Below, one piece after another: positions 1 to 8,263 of a DNA stretch of 64,000 nucleotides. The translations under genes were made by a program, and so were the position numbers. The notes beneath the pieces are model-generated. The model saw nothing but the letters and a program-made list of their open reading frames with translations. It searched no databases and was not told the DNA's origin. Each line of letters opens with the position of its first letter. Position 1 is the stretch's first letter. The DNA is taken from assembly GCF_900177535.1 (NCBI RefSeq), contig NZ_FXAJ01000001.1, positions 1,030,214 to 1,094,213 on the forward strand. Reading direction: 5' to 3'. This stretch comes from Priestia filamentosa. GTDB lineage: Bacteria > Bacillota > Bacilli > Bacillales > Bacillaceae_H.

Positions 1-45
1 ATGGCGCGTGAGGTACACCGTGTTTCAACAAGAGCAGAAAATTAG
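1..45 (+). CDS. 3' tail of an upstream gene (partial)
   Basis: Frame 1 is open from the first base and stops at TAG 43-45, giving only 14 residues ending RAEN. It could be the C-terminus of a gene that starts outside the window. Nothing about its function can be said, and it could equally be non-coding. Confidence 0.3.
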   Translation: MAREVHRVSTRAEN

Positions 46-152
46 AAGCTTTTTCTTTTAATTGTGTAAGGTTGAACAAATTGAACGTTGTCTCAATGGA
101 AAAGGTCATTTACAATAAAAGAAATCAATTATTTTGGGGAGGTAGTATTTAC

Positions 153-1208
153 ATGGAAAGCAAGAAGTTTACTGGTTATGTTGGCACCTATACAAAAAGA
201 GGAAGTAAAGGGATCTATTCCTTCACACTTGATGTGGAAAATGGAACGCTTTCTTCTGTGAAGGAAGCGGCACATGTGGATAATCCTACATATTTAACAT
301 TAAGTAAAGATGAGAAATATTTATACTCTGTAGCAAAAGTAGGCGAAGAAGGTGGACTTGCTTCATATGCTGTCACTGGAGGAGAACTGAAAGAACTTAA
401 TACAGTAACAGCAGAAGGAGCACCTCCTTGTCATGTAACAACAAATACTGAAAATACAGAAATTTATACAGCAAACTATCATAAAGGCACAATTGAGCTA
501 TATGAAGTTAATGAGCAGGATGGCACTGTAAATACTGCACTTGACATTGTTGCGCATGAGGGATCTGGTCCACATGAAAGACAAGAAAAGCCTCATACAC
601 ACTATGCAGGACGAACGCCTGATGAAAAATATATACTTGCTATTGATCTAGGAAGTGATCAAATTGTAACATATGTAAGAGAAGGTAAAGAACTTAAGCA
701 AGTAGCTACACTTTCTACGAAAGAAGGAAGTGGTCCACGTCACATTGCATTCCACCCAAATGGAAAGTATGCATATGTTATGACAGAAATTAGCTCAGAA
801 GTTATTGTACTTCGCTATGATGAACAAAGCGGTGCATTTACAGAGCTTCAATACATTTCAACTATTCCGGAAGACTTTACGGAGAACAATCAAGGAAGCG
901 CTATCTATTTATCACATGACGGACGATTTGTTTATGCAGGGAATCGCGGTCACAATAGCATTGCTGTATTCAAAGTTCACGGTGATTCAGGGTTGCTTAC
1001 ATTTGTGGAACATACGTCAACAGAAGGAGACTGGCCACGTGATTTTGTATTAGATCCAACAGGAGAATTTGTGGTCGCTTCAAACCAAGAGTCAGACAAT
1101 CTTGTTCTGTTTAGAAGAGATGAAGAAACAGGAAGGCTGTCCCTTCTTCAAAAAGATGTAACTGTTCCAGAGCCGGTATGTGTGAAATTTGCGACACTTC
1201 CACAATAA
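153..1208 (+). CDS. pgl: lactonase family protein (6-phosphogluconolactonase type)
   Basis: A 351-residue seven-bladed beta-propeller of the YkgB/Pgl lactonase family, expected to hydrolyse 6-phosphogluconolactone in the cytosolic oxidative pentose phosphate pathway. Repeating blade motifs are visible: YVGTYT near the N-terminus, GPRHIAFHPNGKYAYV in the middle, WPRDFVLDPTGEFVVASNQ near the end. The frame is open back to TTG 72, but ATG 153 is preceded by GGGGAGG (136-142) and starts right at the family's usual MESKKFTGYVGTY, so it is preferred. Length matches the family (about 350 aa). It is monocistronic, ending at a strong bidirectional terminator. The exact lactone is inferred from family membership. 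Confidence 0.85.
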   Translation: MESKKFTGYVGTYTKRGSKGIYSFTLDVENGTLSSVKEAAHVDNPTYLTLSKDEKYLYSVAKVGEEGGLASYAVTGGELKELNTVTAEGAPPCHVTTNTENTEIYTANYHKGTIELYEVNEQDGTVNTALDIVAHEGSGPHERQEKPHTHYAGRTPDEKYILAIDLGSDQIVTYVREGKELKQVATLSTKEGSGPRHIAFHPNGKYAYVMTEISSEVIVLRYDEQSGAFTELQYISTIPEDFTENNQGSAIYLSHDGRFVYAGNRGHNSIAVFKVHGDSGLLTFVEHTSTEGDWPRDFVLDPTGEFVVASNQESDNLVLFRRDEETGRLSLLQKDVTVPEPVCVKFATLPQ

Positions 1209-1219
1209 GAATAAAAAAT

Positions 1220-1256
1220 AAAATCGGTTTTGGGAGAAATCCCAAAACCGATTTTA
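1220..1256. terminator. bidirectional terminator
   Basis: A 15-bp perfect stem (1220-1234 with 1241-1255, loop 1235-1240) has A-runs and T-runs on both sides. It lies between the convergent lactonase and SMI1/LRR genes and overlaps the stop of the latter. Confidence 0.85.
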
Positions 1257-2795
1257 TTTACGTTGTTCATTTAAATAATGATGCCAAATGTCTTCTTCTT
1301 CCGCTGATGTTTCACCAATGAGCGTAGAAAAATCAACTTTTCGGCTGAAAAGGTCTTTCAAAAGATTGAACTGCTGAAAAGATCCTGAAAATTTTGTGAG
1401 AGAAGAAGAACGAGCAATTTTTTCTAAATTTACTATTTCTGAACCTCTCAGCTCTAAGTCTTTAAGCTGTGGAAGGGTTGCTAATGCTTCGGCATCTTTT
1501 ACAATACAATCAGAAAAAGTAAGCTGTTTCAGTTTCTTCATCTTTTTCATAAAATCAAGATGAAGAAAAGATCCTTCTGAAATCTCAAGCGTTTGAAGGT
1601 TTGTTAGTTGTTCAAGAACTTCTATTTCTTCTTGCTTTACATTTTGCAAGCTTGAAATAGACAGGTGTTTTAATGTCTTTATTTTTGAGAGAGCATGAAG
1701 TTGCTCACTGTTTTCAATAGAAACAAAAAGAGACTGAATAGATAGCTGTGAAAGTCCGCTGTAATTAAGATGGCCCATCTCTTTTAAGTGAAGAGTTTTT
1801 AAGACTGGAAATGAAGCAAGCTGTGATAAATCTTTTAAGGCTGTTGCGCTTACGTTTAATTCCTTTAAATGAGGAAGATGACTAATTGATCTTACATCCT
1901 CAACAGGGGTATGTGCTAAAAATAACTTTTTTAACCCATTCATCCTTGCAAGAGGACTTAAATCTTTCACATTATTGCCACTTAAAATAAGCTCTTTCAT
2001 TTCTGTACATAGAGAAAGAGGTGAAAGATCATCTACCTTTGGACCTCTTAGAAAATAAAGTTGTTTGCTTTTTATAAACCGCTGTGGAGACAAAGAGGTT
2101 TCATCAACAATTTCTCTCCAGGATGAGTTAAGCGAACTATACCACTTTTCTAGCTCGTTTGGTGATGTAGAAGCAAACTGAGGACGAAGTACTGGAAGAC
2201 TCATATCAGACAGCTCATCAAAAAAATGATCGCCATCGCTGTCTCCATATGACCAGGATACTGTGTCATCCTCATTATATATCGTATAATTTCCGCTTCG
2301 AATTGTTTTTAACATAAAGCGAAGAAAGTCATTCAGGCTTTGGGCAATAACATATTTTGTTTCTTCATCTCGTCCAAAATTAATAACTTGGCCTTTCATT
2401 CCTTGCACATCAGGCGAGAGATCAACGCCCATATTATTGCCACCGAAATCTTTGCTAATAGGGATCCACTTAGAGTTTGTATATAGTTCTTCTATCCAGC
2501 CAGTTGGCACTGAGTAAGAATCAATTTCTTCATTTAAATCAGTCCCTATACTTTTCCATACCCTCCATTCTTCTAGAAGCCCATCTAATGAAAGAAAAGG
2601 AAGACCAAAGAAAAACCCTGGCCCATTTTCTTCTTCTCCATCACTATAAAGGTATAGTTGCCGAAGTTCGTTTGGAAACGTAACGCCAATTTCTTTTTCT
2701 ACTTCTTTTATCTTTTCCTCTGAGGCAGGAGGATTAAGAAAGGAAGAAAATAAAGGGGTCATTTCTTGTTCGAGATCCTTCATAAGAGCATTCAT
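1254..2795 (-). CDS. SMI1/KNR4 (SUKH) domain protein with leucine-rich repeats
   Basis: 513 residues. The N-terminal ~190 residues look like a SMI1/KNR4 (SUKH) fold: acidic E/P-rich start, the FPNELRQLYLYSDG motif, then FGLPFLSLDGLLEEW. Residues from about 240 to 490 are a run of leucine-rich repeats with a period near 22-23 (for example LKELILSGNNVKDLSPLARM, then LKKLFLAHTPVEDVRSISHL). There is no signal peptide. SUKH proteins are often immunity partners of polymorphic toxins, and LRRs are protein-binding platforms; no toxin gene is adjacent, so that role is only a possibility. Start ATG 2795 has AAAGGAG just upstream. Confidence 0.8.
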   Translation of the reverse strand: MNALMKDLEQEMTPLFSSFLNPPASEEKIKEVEKEIGVTFPNELRQLYLYSDGEEENGPGFFFGLPFLSLDGLLEEWRVWKSIGTDLNEEIDSYSVPTGWIEELYTNSKWIPISKDFGGNNMGVDLSPDVQGMKGQVINFGRDEETKYVIAQSLNDFLRFMLKTIRSGNYTIYNEDDTVSWSYGDSDGDHFFDELSDMSLPVLRPQFASTSPNELEKWYSSLNSSWREIVDETSLSPQRFIKSKQLYFLRGPKVDDLSPLSLCTEMKELILSGNNVKDLSPLARMNGLKKLFLAHTPVEDVRSISHLPHLKELNVSATALKDLSQLASFPVLKTLHLKEMGHLNYSGLSQLSIQSLFVSIENSEQLHALSKIKTLKHLSISSLQNVKQEEIEVLEQLTNLQTLEISEGSFLHLDFMKKMKKLKQLTFSDCIVKDAEALATLPQLKDLELRGSEIVNLEKIARSSSLTKFSGSFQQFNLLKDLFSRKVDFSTLIGETSAEEEDIWHHYLNEQRK

Positions 2796-2916
2796 ACCGG
2801 TTTCTCCTTTATCTTTTTCTTTTTATCATACAATAAATAACCATTCCCATAAATAGTGAAAAGGTGATAAATAGTGGTAGAAGAATAGCTGCTCGCTACA
2901 TTTTTAAAATAAGTCG

Positions 2917-2946
2917 TTTTCAATATAGAGTGTTTTGTTGTATAAT
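2917..2946 (+). promoter_or_regulatory. candidate sigma-A promoter for trhO
   Basis: TATAAT at 2941-2946 is perfect. The best -35 is a poor TTTTCA at 2917-2922 with an 18-bp spacer. The predicted start site leaves a leader of about 45 nt. Confidence 0.4.
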
Positions 2947-2997
2947 GGATAGCGTTGGCTTGCAACCAAATCTACAATTGAACAGGATGTTTTAACT

Positions 2998-3966
2998 ATG
3001 GAAAACAAACAATATAGAGTATTGCTTTATTATCAGTACGTAAAAATCGAAAATCCAGAAGAGTTTACGGCTGAACATTTAGCATTTTGTAAAGAACTTG
3101 GGCTACTAGGTCGTATTCTAGTTGCTGATGAAGGTATTAATGGAACCGTTTCTGGAACAGTCGAACAGACTGAACAATATATGAAAAAAATGCACGCGGA
3201 CCCACGTTTCGCAGATATGGTCTTCAAAATTGATGAAGAAGATGAGCATGCATTCCAAAAAATGCACGTTCGTTATCGTCCAGAGCTTGTAAATCTTCAG
3301 CTGAACGAAGATGTTAACCCACATGAGTTAACAGGAAAATATCTTGAACCAAAAGAATTTTATGAGCAAATGCAAGATGACAATACGCTTGTTATTGACG
3401 CACGTAACGACTATGAATATGATGTTGGTCACTTCAGAGGAGCGATCCGTCCGGATATCCGTACGTTCCGGGAGCTTCCTGATTGGATCAAAGAAAATAA
3501 AGAAATGCTTGATGGTAAAAAAATCTTAACGTACTGCACAGGTGGAATTCGCTGTGAGAAATTCTCAGGTTGGCTTGTACGTGAAGGCTTTGAAGATGTT
3601 TCTCAACTTCATGGTGGAATTGTAACCTACGGTAAAGACCCTGAAGTGCAAGGTCAACTTTGGGATGGCCAATGCTATGTGTTTGATAAACGTCTAACAG
3701 TTCCTGTTAACAGAGTAGAACACGTTATTGTTGGGAAAGACTACTTTTCAGGCGAGCCTTGTGAGCGCTATGTAAACTGTGCAAACCCAGAATGTAACAA
3801 GCAAATTATCTGTTCAGAAGAAAATGAACATAAATATATGCGCGGCTGCACGCACGAATGTCGTGTGACACCAAGAAACTTATATGTAAAAGAGTACGAT
3901 CTTTCAGAAGAAGAAATTCAAGAAAGATTAGCTGTTATTGAACGTGAAGAAGCAGCAACGAAATAA
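2998..3966 (+). CDS. trhO: tRNA uridine(34) hydroxylase (rhodanese-like)
   Basis: 322 residues, the usual length of TrhO/YceA proteins, which hydroxylate U34 of some tRNAs to 5-hydroxyuridine. An N-terminal acylphosphatase-like segment contains [12 protein letters not shown] (residues 42-53). A rhodanese domain follows (about 125-220) with the active-site loop CTGGIRCEK and predicted catalytic Cys180. The C-terminal tail is cysteine-rich (CERYVNC, NPEC, CTHEC), as is typical for this family. The Shine-Dalgarno is weak (AGGAT about 10 nt upstream of ATG 2998). It is a single-gene unit with its own terminator. Confidence 0.93.
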   Translation: MENKQYRVLLYYQYVKIENPEEFTAEHLAFCKELGLLGRILVADEGINGTVSGTVEQTEQYMKKMHADPRFADMVFKIDEEDEHAFQKMHVRYRPELVNLQLNEDVNPHELTGKYLEPKEFYEQMQDDNTLVIDARNDYEYDVGHFRGAIRPDIRTFRELPDWIKENKEMLDGKKILTYCTGGIRCEKFSGWLVREGFEDVSQLHGGIVTYGKDPEVQGQLWDGQCYVFDKRLTVPVNRVEHVIVGKDYFSGEPCERYVNCANPECNKQIICSEENEHKYMRGCTHECRVTPRNLYVKEYDLSEEEIQERLAVIEREEAATK

Positions 3967-3996
3967 AAAATCCTCCTTTTTAGGAGGATTTTTTTA
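3966..3996. terminator. bidirectional terminator
   Basis: Stem AAATCCTCC (3968-3976) pairs with GGAGGATTT (3983-3991) around a TTTTTA loop and is followed by a T-run. It is shared by the convergent gene ending at 3994. Confidence 0.85.
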
Positions 3997-4266
3997 TACA
4001 CATTTAAGCAAGCTATAGCGCTGTGTTAAGGCGTCTAAGCGATGTTTAACAAGCATATGAAGTTCAGCTTTGTACACAGTACCTAGGGCTTTTTTGACGT
4101 TCATTTTTATAATAAAGGCATTAATTTGGTCTTTTACATAGTTCTTTACTTGATTTTCGTAGAATAAATGTTTTGAACGAAGTTTTTGTTCTACGTCGCG
4201 TACTAAGGAGAAAGAAAATTGAACAAGTTCATAGTCAGGTTGAAGCATGAAATCTTGGATTCTCAT
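3994..4266 (-). CDS. hypothetical protein, 90 aa
   Basis: A small, mostly helical cytosolic protein with no recognised motif. It starts MRIQDFMLQPDYELVQFSF and is rich in Lys, Leu and Val. It is supported as a real gene by a strong ribosome binding site (TAAGGAGG seven bases before ATG 4266), by ending exactly at a terminator, and by convergence with trhO. Function unknown. Confidence 0.7.
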   Translation of the reverse strand: MRIQDFMLQPDYELVQFSFSLVRDVEQKLRSKHLFYENQVKNYVKDQINAFIIKMNVKKALGTVYKAELHMLVKHRLDALTQRYSLLKCV

Positions 4267-4445
4267 AAGATAGCCTCCTTATTTACATTGTTGTAATAAA
4301 GTTTACAAAAAATCAATAGAGAAGTCACTCAAAAGTTGTCGAAAATAAAATAATAAAAAATCACTCTTTATATGTATGATAAAAAGGGAAAGAGGTGTAC
4401 AAAAGAGGTAAATAAATATTATACCCACATTTTGAAGGGGCAAAC

Positions 4446-4488
4446 AACAAAGCACATTTTCTATTATATATAGAAAATATACTTTGTT
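4446..4488. other. imperfect long hairpin in intergenic region
   Basis: AACAAAG (4446-4452) pairs with CTTTGTT (4482-4488), and inside it ATTTTCTA (4456-4463) pairs with TAGAAAAT around 4471-4478. The structure lies in a 551-bp gene-free stretch (4267-4817) that is very AT-rich. It is not followed by a T-run, so it is not an obvious terminator. Confidence 0.45.
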
Positions 4489-4729
4489 TCTTAATCGTAA
4501 AATAATTACGGCTTTTTAAAAAAACTCCATGTCAGTTTCTTTTCCACTATTTTTATTTTTAAACTTATTTAATTTTACTAAAATAAGATACTTCCTCCAA
4601 GTTAGAAAAGGAGGAGTTTTGACCACTATTATAGGAATAAGGAAACAATTTTTGGAAATGGAAGGGTAAAAAAAGTTTTTTATCGTGTTTAGGGAATAAG
4701 AAAAAGAGAAAAAATTTATGATGAGAAGG

Positions 4730-4760
4730 GAGCAAACAATCTAAAGCAGATTGTTTGCTC
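4730..4760. other. perfect 13-bp hairpin upstream of yhfK
   Basis: GAGCAAACAATCT (4730-4742) and AGATTGTTTGCTC (4748-4760) form a perfect stem with loop AAAGC, 57 bp before the yhfK start. The following GTTTATC is only weakly T-rich. It could terminate a short upstream transcript or act as a leader hairpin. The rest of 4267-4817 shows no ORF with a ribosome binding site. Confidence 0.5.
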
Positions 4761-4817
4761 GTTTATCATCCTTTTGAAATAATGGAAAGAAATACAGGGA
4801 AAAGGAGTTTGATACAT

Positions 4818-5462
4818 ATGAAAGTATTGCTTATTGGCGCTAACGGAGGAGTTGGACAACATATCGTGCCACTTCTTCAAAACAGTACAGAGCATAGTGT
4901 GCGTGCAATGGTCCGCAAAGAAGAACAAGCTGAAAAATTAAGAGATAATGGCATTGAAGCTGTTGTGGCAAGTCTAGAAGGCACAGTGGACGAGATCATA
5001 GAAGCGGGAAAAGATTGCGATGCATTTATCTTCTCAGCAGGTTCAGGTGGAAGTACAGGAGAGGACAAAACTCTTCTAGTAGATTTAGATGGTGCGGGAA
5101 AATCTATCGAAGCGGCTGAAAAGCTTGGAATTAAACGATTTGTGATGGTAAGTGCTCTTCAAGCCCATCACCGTGAAAATTGGAACGGAAACTTACTTCC
5201 ATACTATGTTGCGAAGCATTATGCAGATAAAGTACTGGAAAGCAGTTCACTGAACTATACAATTGTTCGTCCAGGGGGCCTTCTAAATGATGCTGGAACA
5301 GGTAAAGTTAAAGTTTCGGAAAATCTAGAAAGAGGATCTATTCCACGTGAAGATGTGGCAAAAACAGTTGTAACGGCTATTACAGAAGAAGCAACGTTTA
5401 AACGTGGATTTGATTTAGTTTCTGGAGATCAAGACGTTTCAGAAGCATTACGTTCTTTATAA
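4818..5462 (+). CDS. yhfK: NAD(P)-binding SDR-type oxidoreductase, YhfK-like
   Basis: 214 residues, the same length as Bacillus subtilis YhfK as I recall it. It is an atypical short-chain dehydrogenase/NmrA-like protein. The Rossmann motif GANGGVGQ lies at residues 7-14, an AGSGGST segment lies mid-domain, MVSALQ follows, and YYVAKHYAD carries the Tyr-x-x-x-Lys pair. The substrate is not known. Start ATG 4818 is preceded by AAAGGAG at 4801-4807; the frame is open further upstream without a ribosome binding site. It is monocistronic. Confidence 0.85.
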   Translation: MKVLLIGANGGVGQHIVPLLQNSTEHSVRAMVRKEEQAEKLRDNGIEAVVASLEGTVDEIIEAGKDCDAFIFSAGSGGSTGEDKTLLVDLDGAGKSIEAAEKLGIKRFVMVSALQAHHRENWNGNLLPYYVAKHYADKVLESSSLNYTIVRPGGLLNDAGTGKVKVSENLERGSIPREDVAKTVVTAITEEATFKRGFDLVSGDQDVSEALRSL

Positions 5463-5474
5463 GTAAAAAGACTA

Positions 5475-5511
5475 AAAAAGAGAGAAGGAGGCGTCCTTCT
5501 CTCTTTTTTTT
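5475..5511 (+). terminator. intrinsic terminator of yhfK
   Basis: A 15-bp stem (5475-5489 with 5494-5508), a GGCG loop and a T-run form a strong rho-independent terminator. Confidence 0.9.
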
Positions 5512-5772
5512 GAAAAATAAGCAAAAAAAACTATAGATCGAACGGACTATATAGAAATCTATTTACATCCCTTTATAGAAAAAGGTAAATGTTAAAGAAA
5601 ACAATAACTATAAACCCTATTATAGCAATAAATGTTCGTATTTTTCTACATTGGTAAAAAGGAGGGGGATATCCTTCTTTTGGGTATTTTACACTATGAA
5701 AAATGGTTTTTATATAGGATATAAAAGGAAAAGGTATATGAAAAATAAGTAAAATTACTTACATGATTTACC

Positions 5773-5801
5773 TTGACCAGCCCCAAATTGTTACTTATTA
5801 T
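5773..5801 (+). promoter_or_regulatory. candidate sigma-A promoter for the lipoprotein operon
   Basis: TTGACC (5773-5778), a 17-bp spacer and TATTAT (5796-5801) imply a leader of about 115 nt. The remainder of the 5512-5926 gap is AT-rich and holds no supported gene. Confidence 0.55.
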
Positions 5802-5926
5802 GGAAAAAGAAGTTTTTAAGAACTCTTATTCAGCGCTGATACATAAAAGAGTGAAGGGAACTAAAAAATACATATGGCAAATTCAGGTGAGGAATTGTGC
5901 TTTAAGTAACAGGAGGAGAACGCGTG

Positions 5927-6982
5927 ATGTGGAAAAAATTAAGTGTTGTAGGGATGAGTTCGGCACTAGCTTTAAGTTTAGCTGCATGTGGGTCTGAGTC
6001 AAGTTCGACAGAGGGAAAATCTTCAGCTAAAAGCGATGTTATTGAGGCCTCGATTAAGGATGCAACATACGTTATTTCAAGTGAGGACGATGGTCAATCT
6101 GTAGACTCTGAAACAGGTCTTCTTGAGGTCGATGTGAAAGTTACAAACAAGACAAATTCTTCAATTATGCTTGATTCATATGATGGAGTTAAGCTTTATG
6201 ATGGGGACGAGCAAATAGAACCTGAAAACGTATATGATACAGAAGTAGGCTTAGATGACGATAGCAGCGGCACTATTGGCGGCAAAAAAGTCAAGAATGT
6301 AAAGTACTACTTTAACGTTGAGAAAGATAAAAGTTATGAAGTTGGTTTAAAACCAAGAACAAAAGACGTGGAAGATGAAGCTGAAGAAGTGATGCTCAAG
6401 CTAGATACAAAGAAATATGATGATAGTTTTGAGGCACTTCAAGATCCTGCAAAAGCAGTTGAAGCATATGTGAAAACTCTTTACTTTGGTGAAGAAGATA
6501 AAAACTATGACAAACTAGTTTCAGCAGATAAAGAGAAAATAGAAGAACAAGCAAAAGAAGCATTTGTTGATAGAATGAGCACAGCAACTAGTGGTACAAA
6601 TGTAGATGACTCAGAAATGAATAAGATGTATGACGCTTATAAAGCGACGCTTGCAGAGAAGGCAAAACTAGAACCGAGAGTTGTAGCAAGAGGAAAAGAT
6701 AAAGCAGAAGTGAAATTAAAGTATTCAAGCGTTTCTCTTTCTGACGTTTATGATGCTCTAGGCGATTATGCTAAGGAATACATGGAACAAAATGCAACAT
6801 ATGATCGAGAAGCCGCTTATGGATATGCAGTTACAAAATTTGATAAGATTATGGAAGATACAGATGCAAAGAACAGTTCATACGACATGACTATTGACTT
6901 AAAACTGAAAGACGGAAAATGGGAAATTGACTCATCTGCCGTAAAAGATTTTAACACAGCATTTGGTGAAGGACTGCTTTAA
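5927..6982 (+). CDS. secreted lipoprotein (DUF4352/DUF5105-like)
   Basis: 351 residues with a classical lipoprotein signal peptide: MWKKL, a hydrophobic core, then LAACGSES with the lipobox Cys near residue 20. An extracellular immunoglobulin-like segment follows (about 35-140, the pattern of DUF4352), then a helical C-terminal half that resembles DUF5105. It is very acidic and lysine-rich. AGGAGGAG (5911-5918) precedes both GTG 5924 and ATG 5927; ATG 5927 has the better spacing. It is the first gene of a two-gene unit with the next, 14 bp downstream. A role in envelope stress or cell-surface sensing is only a guess. Confidence 0.8.
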   Translation: MWKKLSVVGMSSALALSLAACGSESSSTEGKSSAKSDVIEASIKDATYVISSEDDGQSVDSETGLLEVDVKVTNKTNSSIMLDSYDGVKLYDGDEQIEPENVYDTEVGLDDDSSGTIGGKKVKNVKYYFNVEKDKSYEVGLKPRTKDVEDEAEEVMLKLDTKKYDDSFEALQDPAKAVEAYVKTLYFGEEDKNYDKLVSADKEKIEEQAKEAFVDRMSTATSGTNVDDSEMNKMYDAYKATLAEKAKLEPRVVARGKDKAEVKLKYSSVSLSDVYDALGDYAKEYMEQNATYDREAAYGYAVTKFDKIMEDTDAKNSSYDMTIDLKLKDGKWEIDSSAVKDFNTAFGEGLL

Positions 6983-6996
6983 TAAGGGGAGTAAAG

Positions 6997-8130
6997 ATGA
7001 AGAAGTGGATACTAACTAGTGCCGCTATCGTCCTTTTACTCGCAGTAGGGACAAGCATTATAATTCAACGAAACACACAAACTCCTGAAGAAGCAGTCAA
7101 AGAGTTTGAGAAAGCTGTTTCAACAAAAGATACGGATTTATTGGGTGAGCTTATTGTTCCAGATAATGAAAAAGCACGGATCAATAAAACTTCCCTACAA
7201 GCGTTTGCAAACTATTTACAATCTAATAGTAGCAGTCTAGAAGCAATTGAAGATAGCTTGGACGAGCAGCTTAAGGAAAAAAACTTTACTGAAACGAACT
7301 CACAGGTGAGTCTTGTGGAAGACGGAAAAGAGCTGTTGTTTTTTCCAAAGTATAGATTTGAAGTGAAAACAATGGAGCTTGTCATTAGAGGAGAACAAGA
7401 AGGCGAGAAAGTAACTCTTTCCTCCAATGGATTTAAAAAGGGGCTTCCAAAAGAGAAAGATTCTCTATATGGTCCATTTCTTCCGGGAGAATATATGTTT
7501 AAACTATCGGTAAAAACAGATCTTGCTACATTTATTGAAGAACGTAAAAAAGAGCTGTGGGGAACAGGTAAAACAAGTCTTCTAATTGACTCTGAAAAGA
7601 TGGCTCAGTCTGATGAAAAAGTGAAAAAAGATTTGGTTTCGGCAGTAGAGCTGTTTAACAAAGATTTTTCACGCTACGAGACATCTGAGTTTCAACTTTC
7701 TGCTTTTTCAAACGCCACGCAAGAATTAAAGAGTGGCGAGTCCAATTATGGAGAAGGATTTGAAGAGGTCAAAGATGCCTTAGATGAAATTCAGTCTCAA
7801 TATGAGGGAGGCATTGTTGATCTTGATTCTCTTGATATTTCGTATTTCAATGGAAAGTGGAAAGCAAATGCATCTGCAGCTGTTTCCTATATGAATAAAG
7901 TCAAGGCTAGCGGCGGAAAAGAATTTGAAGATTTGTCCTACGGAGCGCTTCGTGACTATCAGTTAATTTACAGTTCAGAGAAAAAACAATGGCTGATTGA
8001 TGGCATGGACGAATATGATTACGATGATGACGAAGTAGAGAACTGGGAATATATCCAGGAGACAAATCCCACTAATCCTGTCTTCAAATGGACACGTGAT
8101 GGGAAAAAAGATGAAGGTAGTTATTACTAA
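6997..8130 (+). CDS. membrane-anchored extracellular protein (TcaA/YvbJ-like repeat)
   Basis: 377 residues. Residues 1-22 are a hydrophobic N-terminal anchor without a lipobox. The segment TPEEAVKEFEKAVSTKDTDLLGELIVPDN resembles the extracellular domain that follows the membrane anchor in TcaA/YvbJ-type proteins. The C-terminal ~130 residues (WKANASAAVSYMN, KKQWLIDGMDEYDYDDDE) parallel the end of the lipoprotein upstream, suggesting the two share ancestry or act together. The N-terminal zinc ribbon of TcaA is absent. The ribosome binding site is AGGGGAG. The operon ends at the terminator downstream. Function not established. Confidence 0.75.
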   Translation: MKKWILTSAAIVLLLAVGTSIIIQRNTQTPEEAVKEFEKAVSTKDTDLLGELIVPDNEKARINKTSLQAFANYLQSNSSSLEAIEDSLDEQLKEKNFTETNSQVSLVEDGKELLFFPKYRFEVKTMELVIRGEQEGEKVTLSSNGFKKGLPKEKDSLYGPFLPGEYMFKLSVKTDLATFIEERKKELWGTGKTSLLIDSEKMAQSDEKVKKDLVSAVELFNKDFSRYETSEFQLSAFSNATQELKSGESNYGEGFEEVKDALDEIQSQYEGGIVDLDSLDISYFNGKWKANASAAVSYMNKVKASGGKEFEDLSYGALRDYQLIYSSEKKQWLIDGMDEYDYDDDEVENWEYIQETNPTNPVFKWTRDGKKDEGSYY

Positions 8131-8142
8131 TATAATAGTAGA

Positions 8143-8176
8143 AAAAAAGCTCTTGTTTTTAAACAAGAGCTTTTTC
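8143..8176 (+). terminator. intrinsic terminator
   Basis: AAAAGCTCTTGTTT pairs with AAACAAGAGCTTTT across a very short loop and is followed by T's. It closes the lipoprotein operon. Confidence 0.85.
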
Positions 8177-8194
8177 TGCATTTTCTTACAATTT

Positions 8195-8237
8195 TTTACA
8201 TTTTTTTCATAACTCCTTAACAATTAGCGTGTAGAAT
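8195..8237 (+). promoter_or_regulatory. candidate Pho box plus -10 for the SLH surface protein
   Basis: Three direct repeats sit on an 11-bp period: TTTACA (8195-8200), TTCATA (8206-8211) and TTAACA (8217-8222). Two match the PhoP half-site TT(A/T/C)ACA exactly and one matches 5 of 6. TAGAAT (8232-8237) follows 9 bp later as -10, with no sigma-A -35, which is the arrangement of PhoP-activated Bacillus promoters. Confidence 0.65.
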
Positions 8238-8263
8238 AAGCTGAAAGAAAAGGAGGAGAGAAA

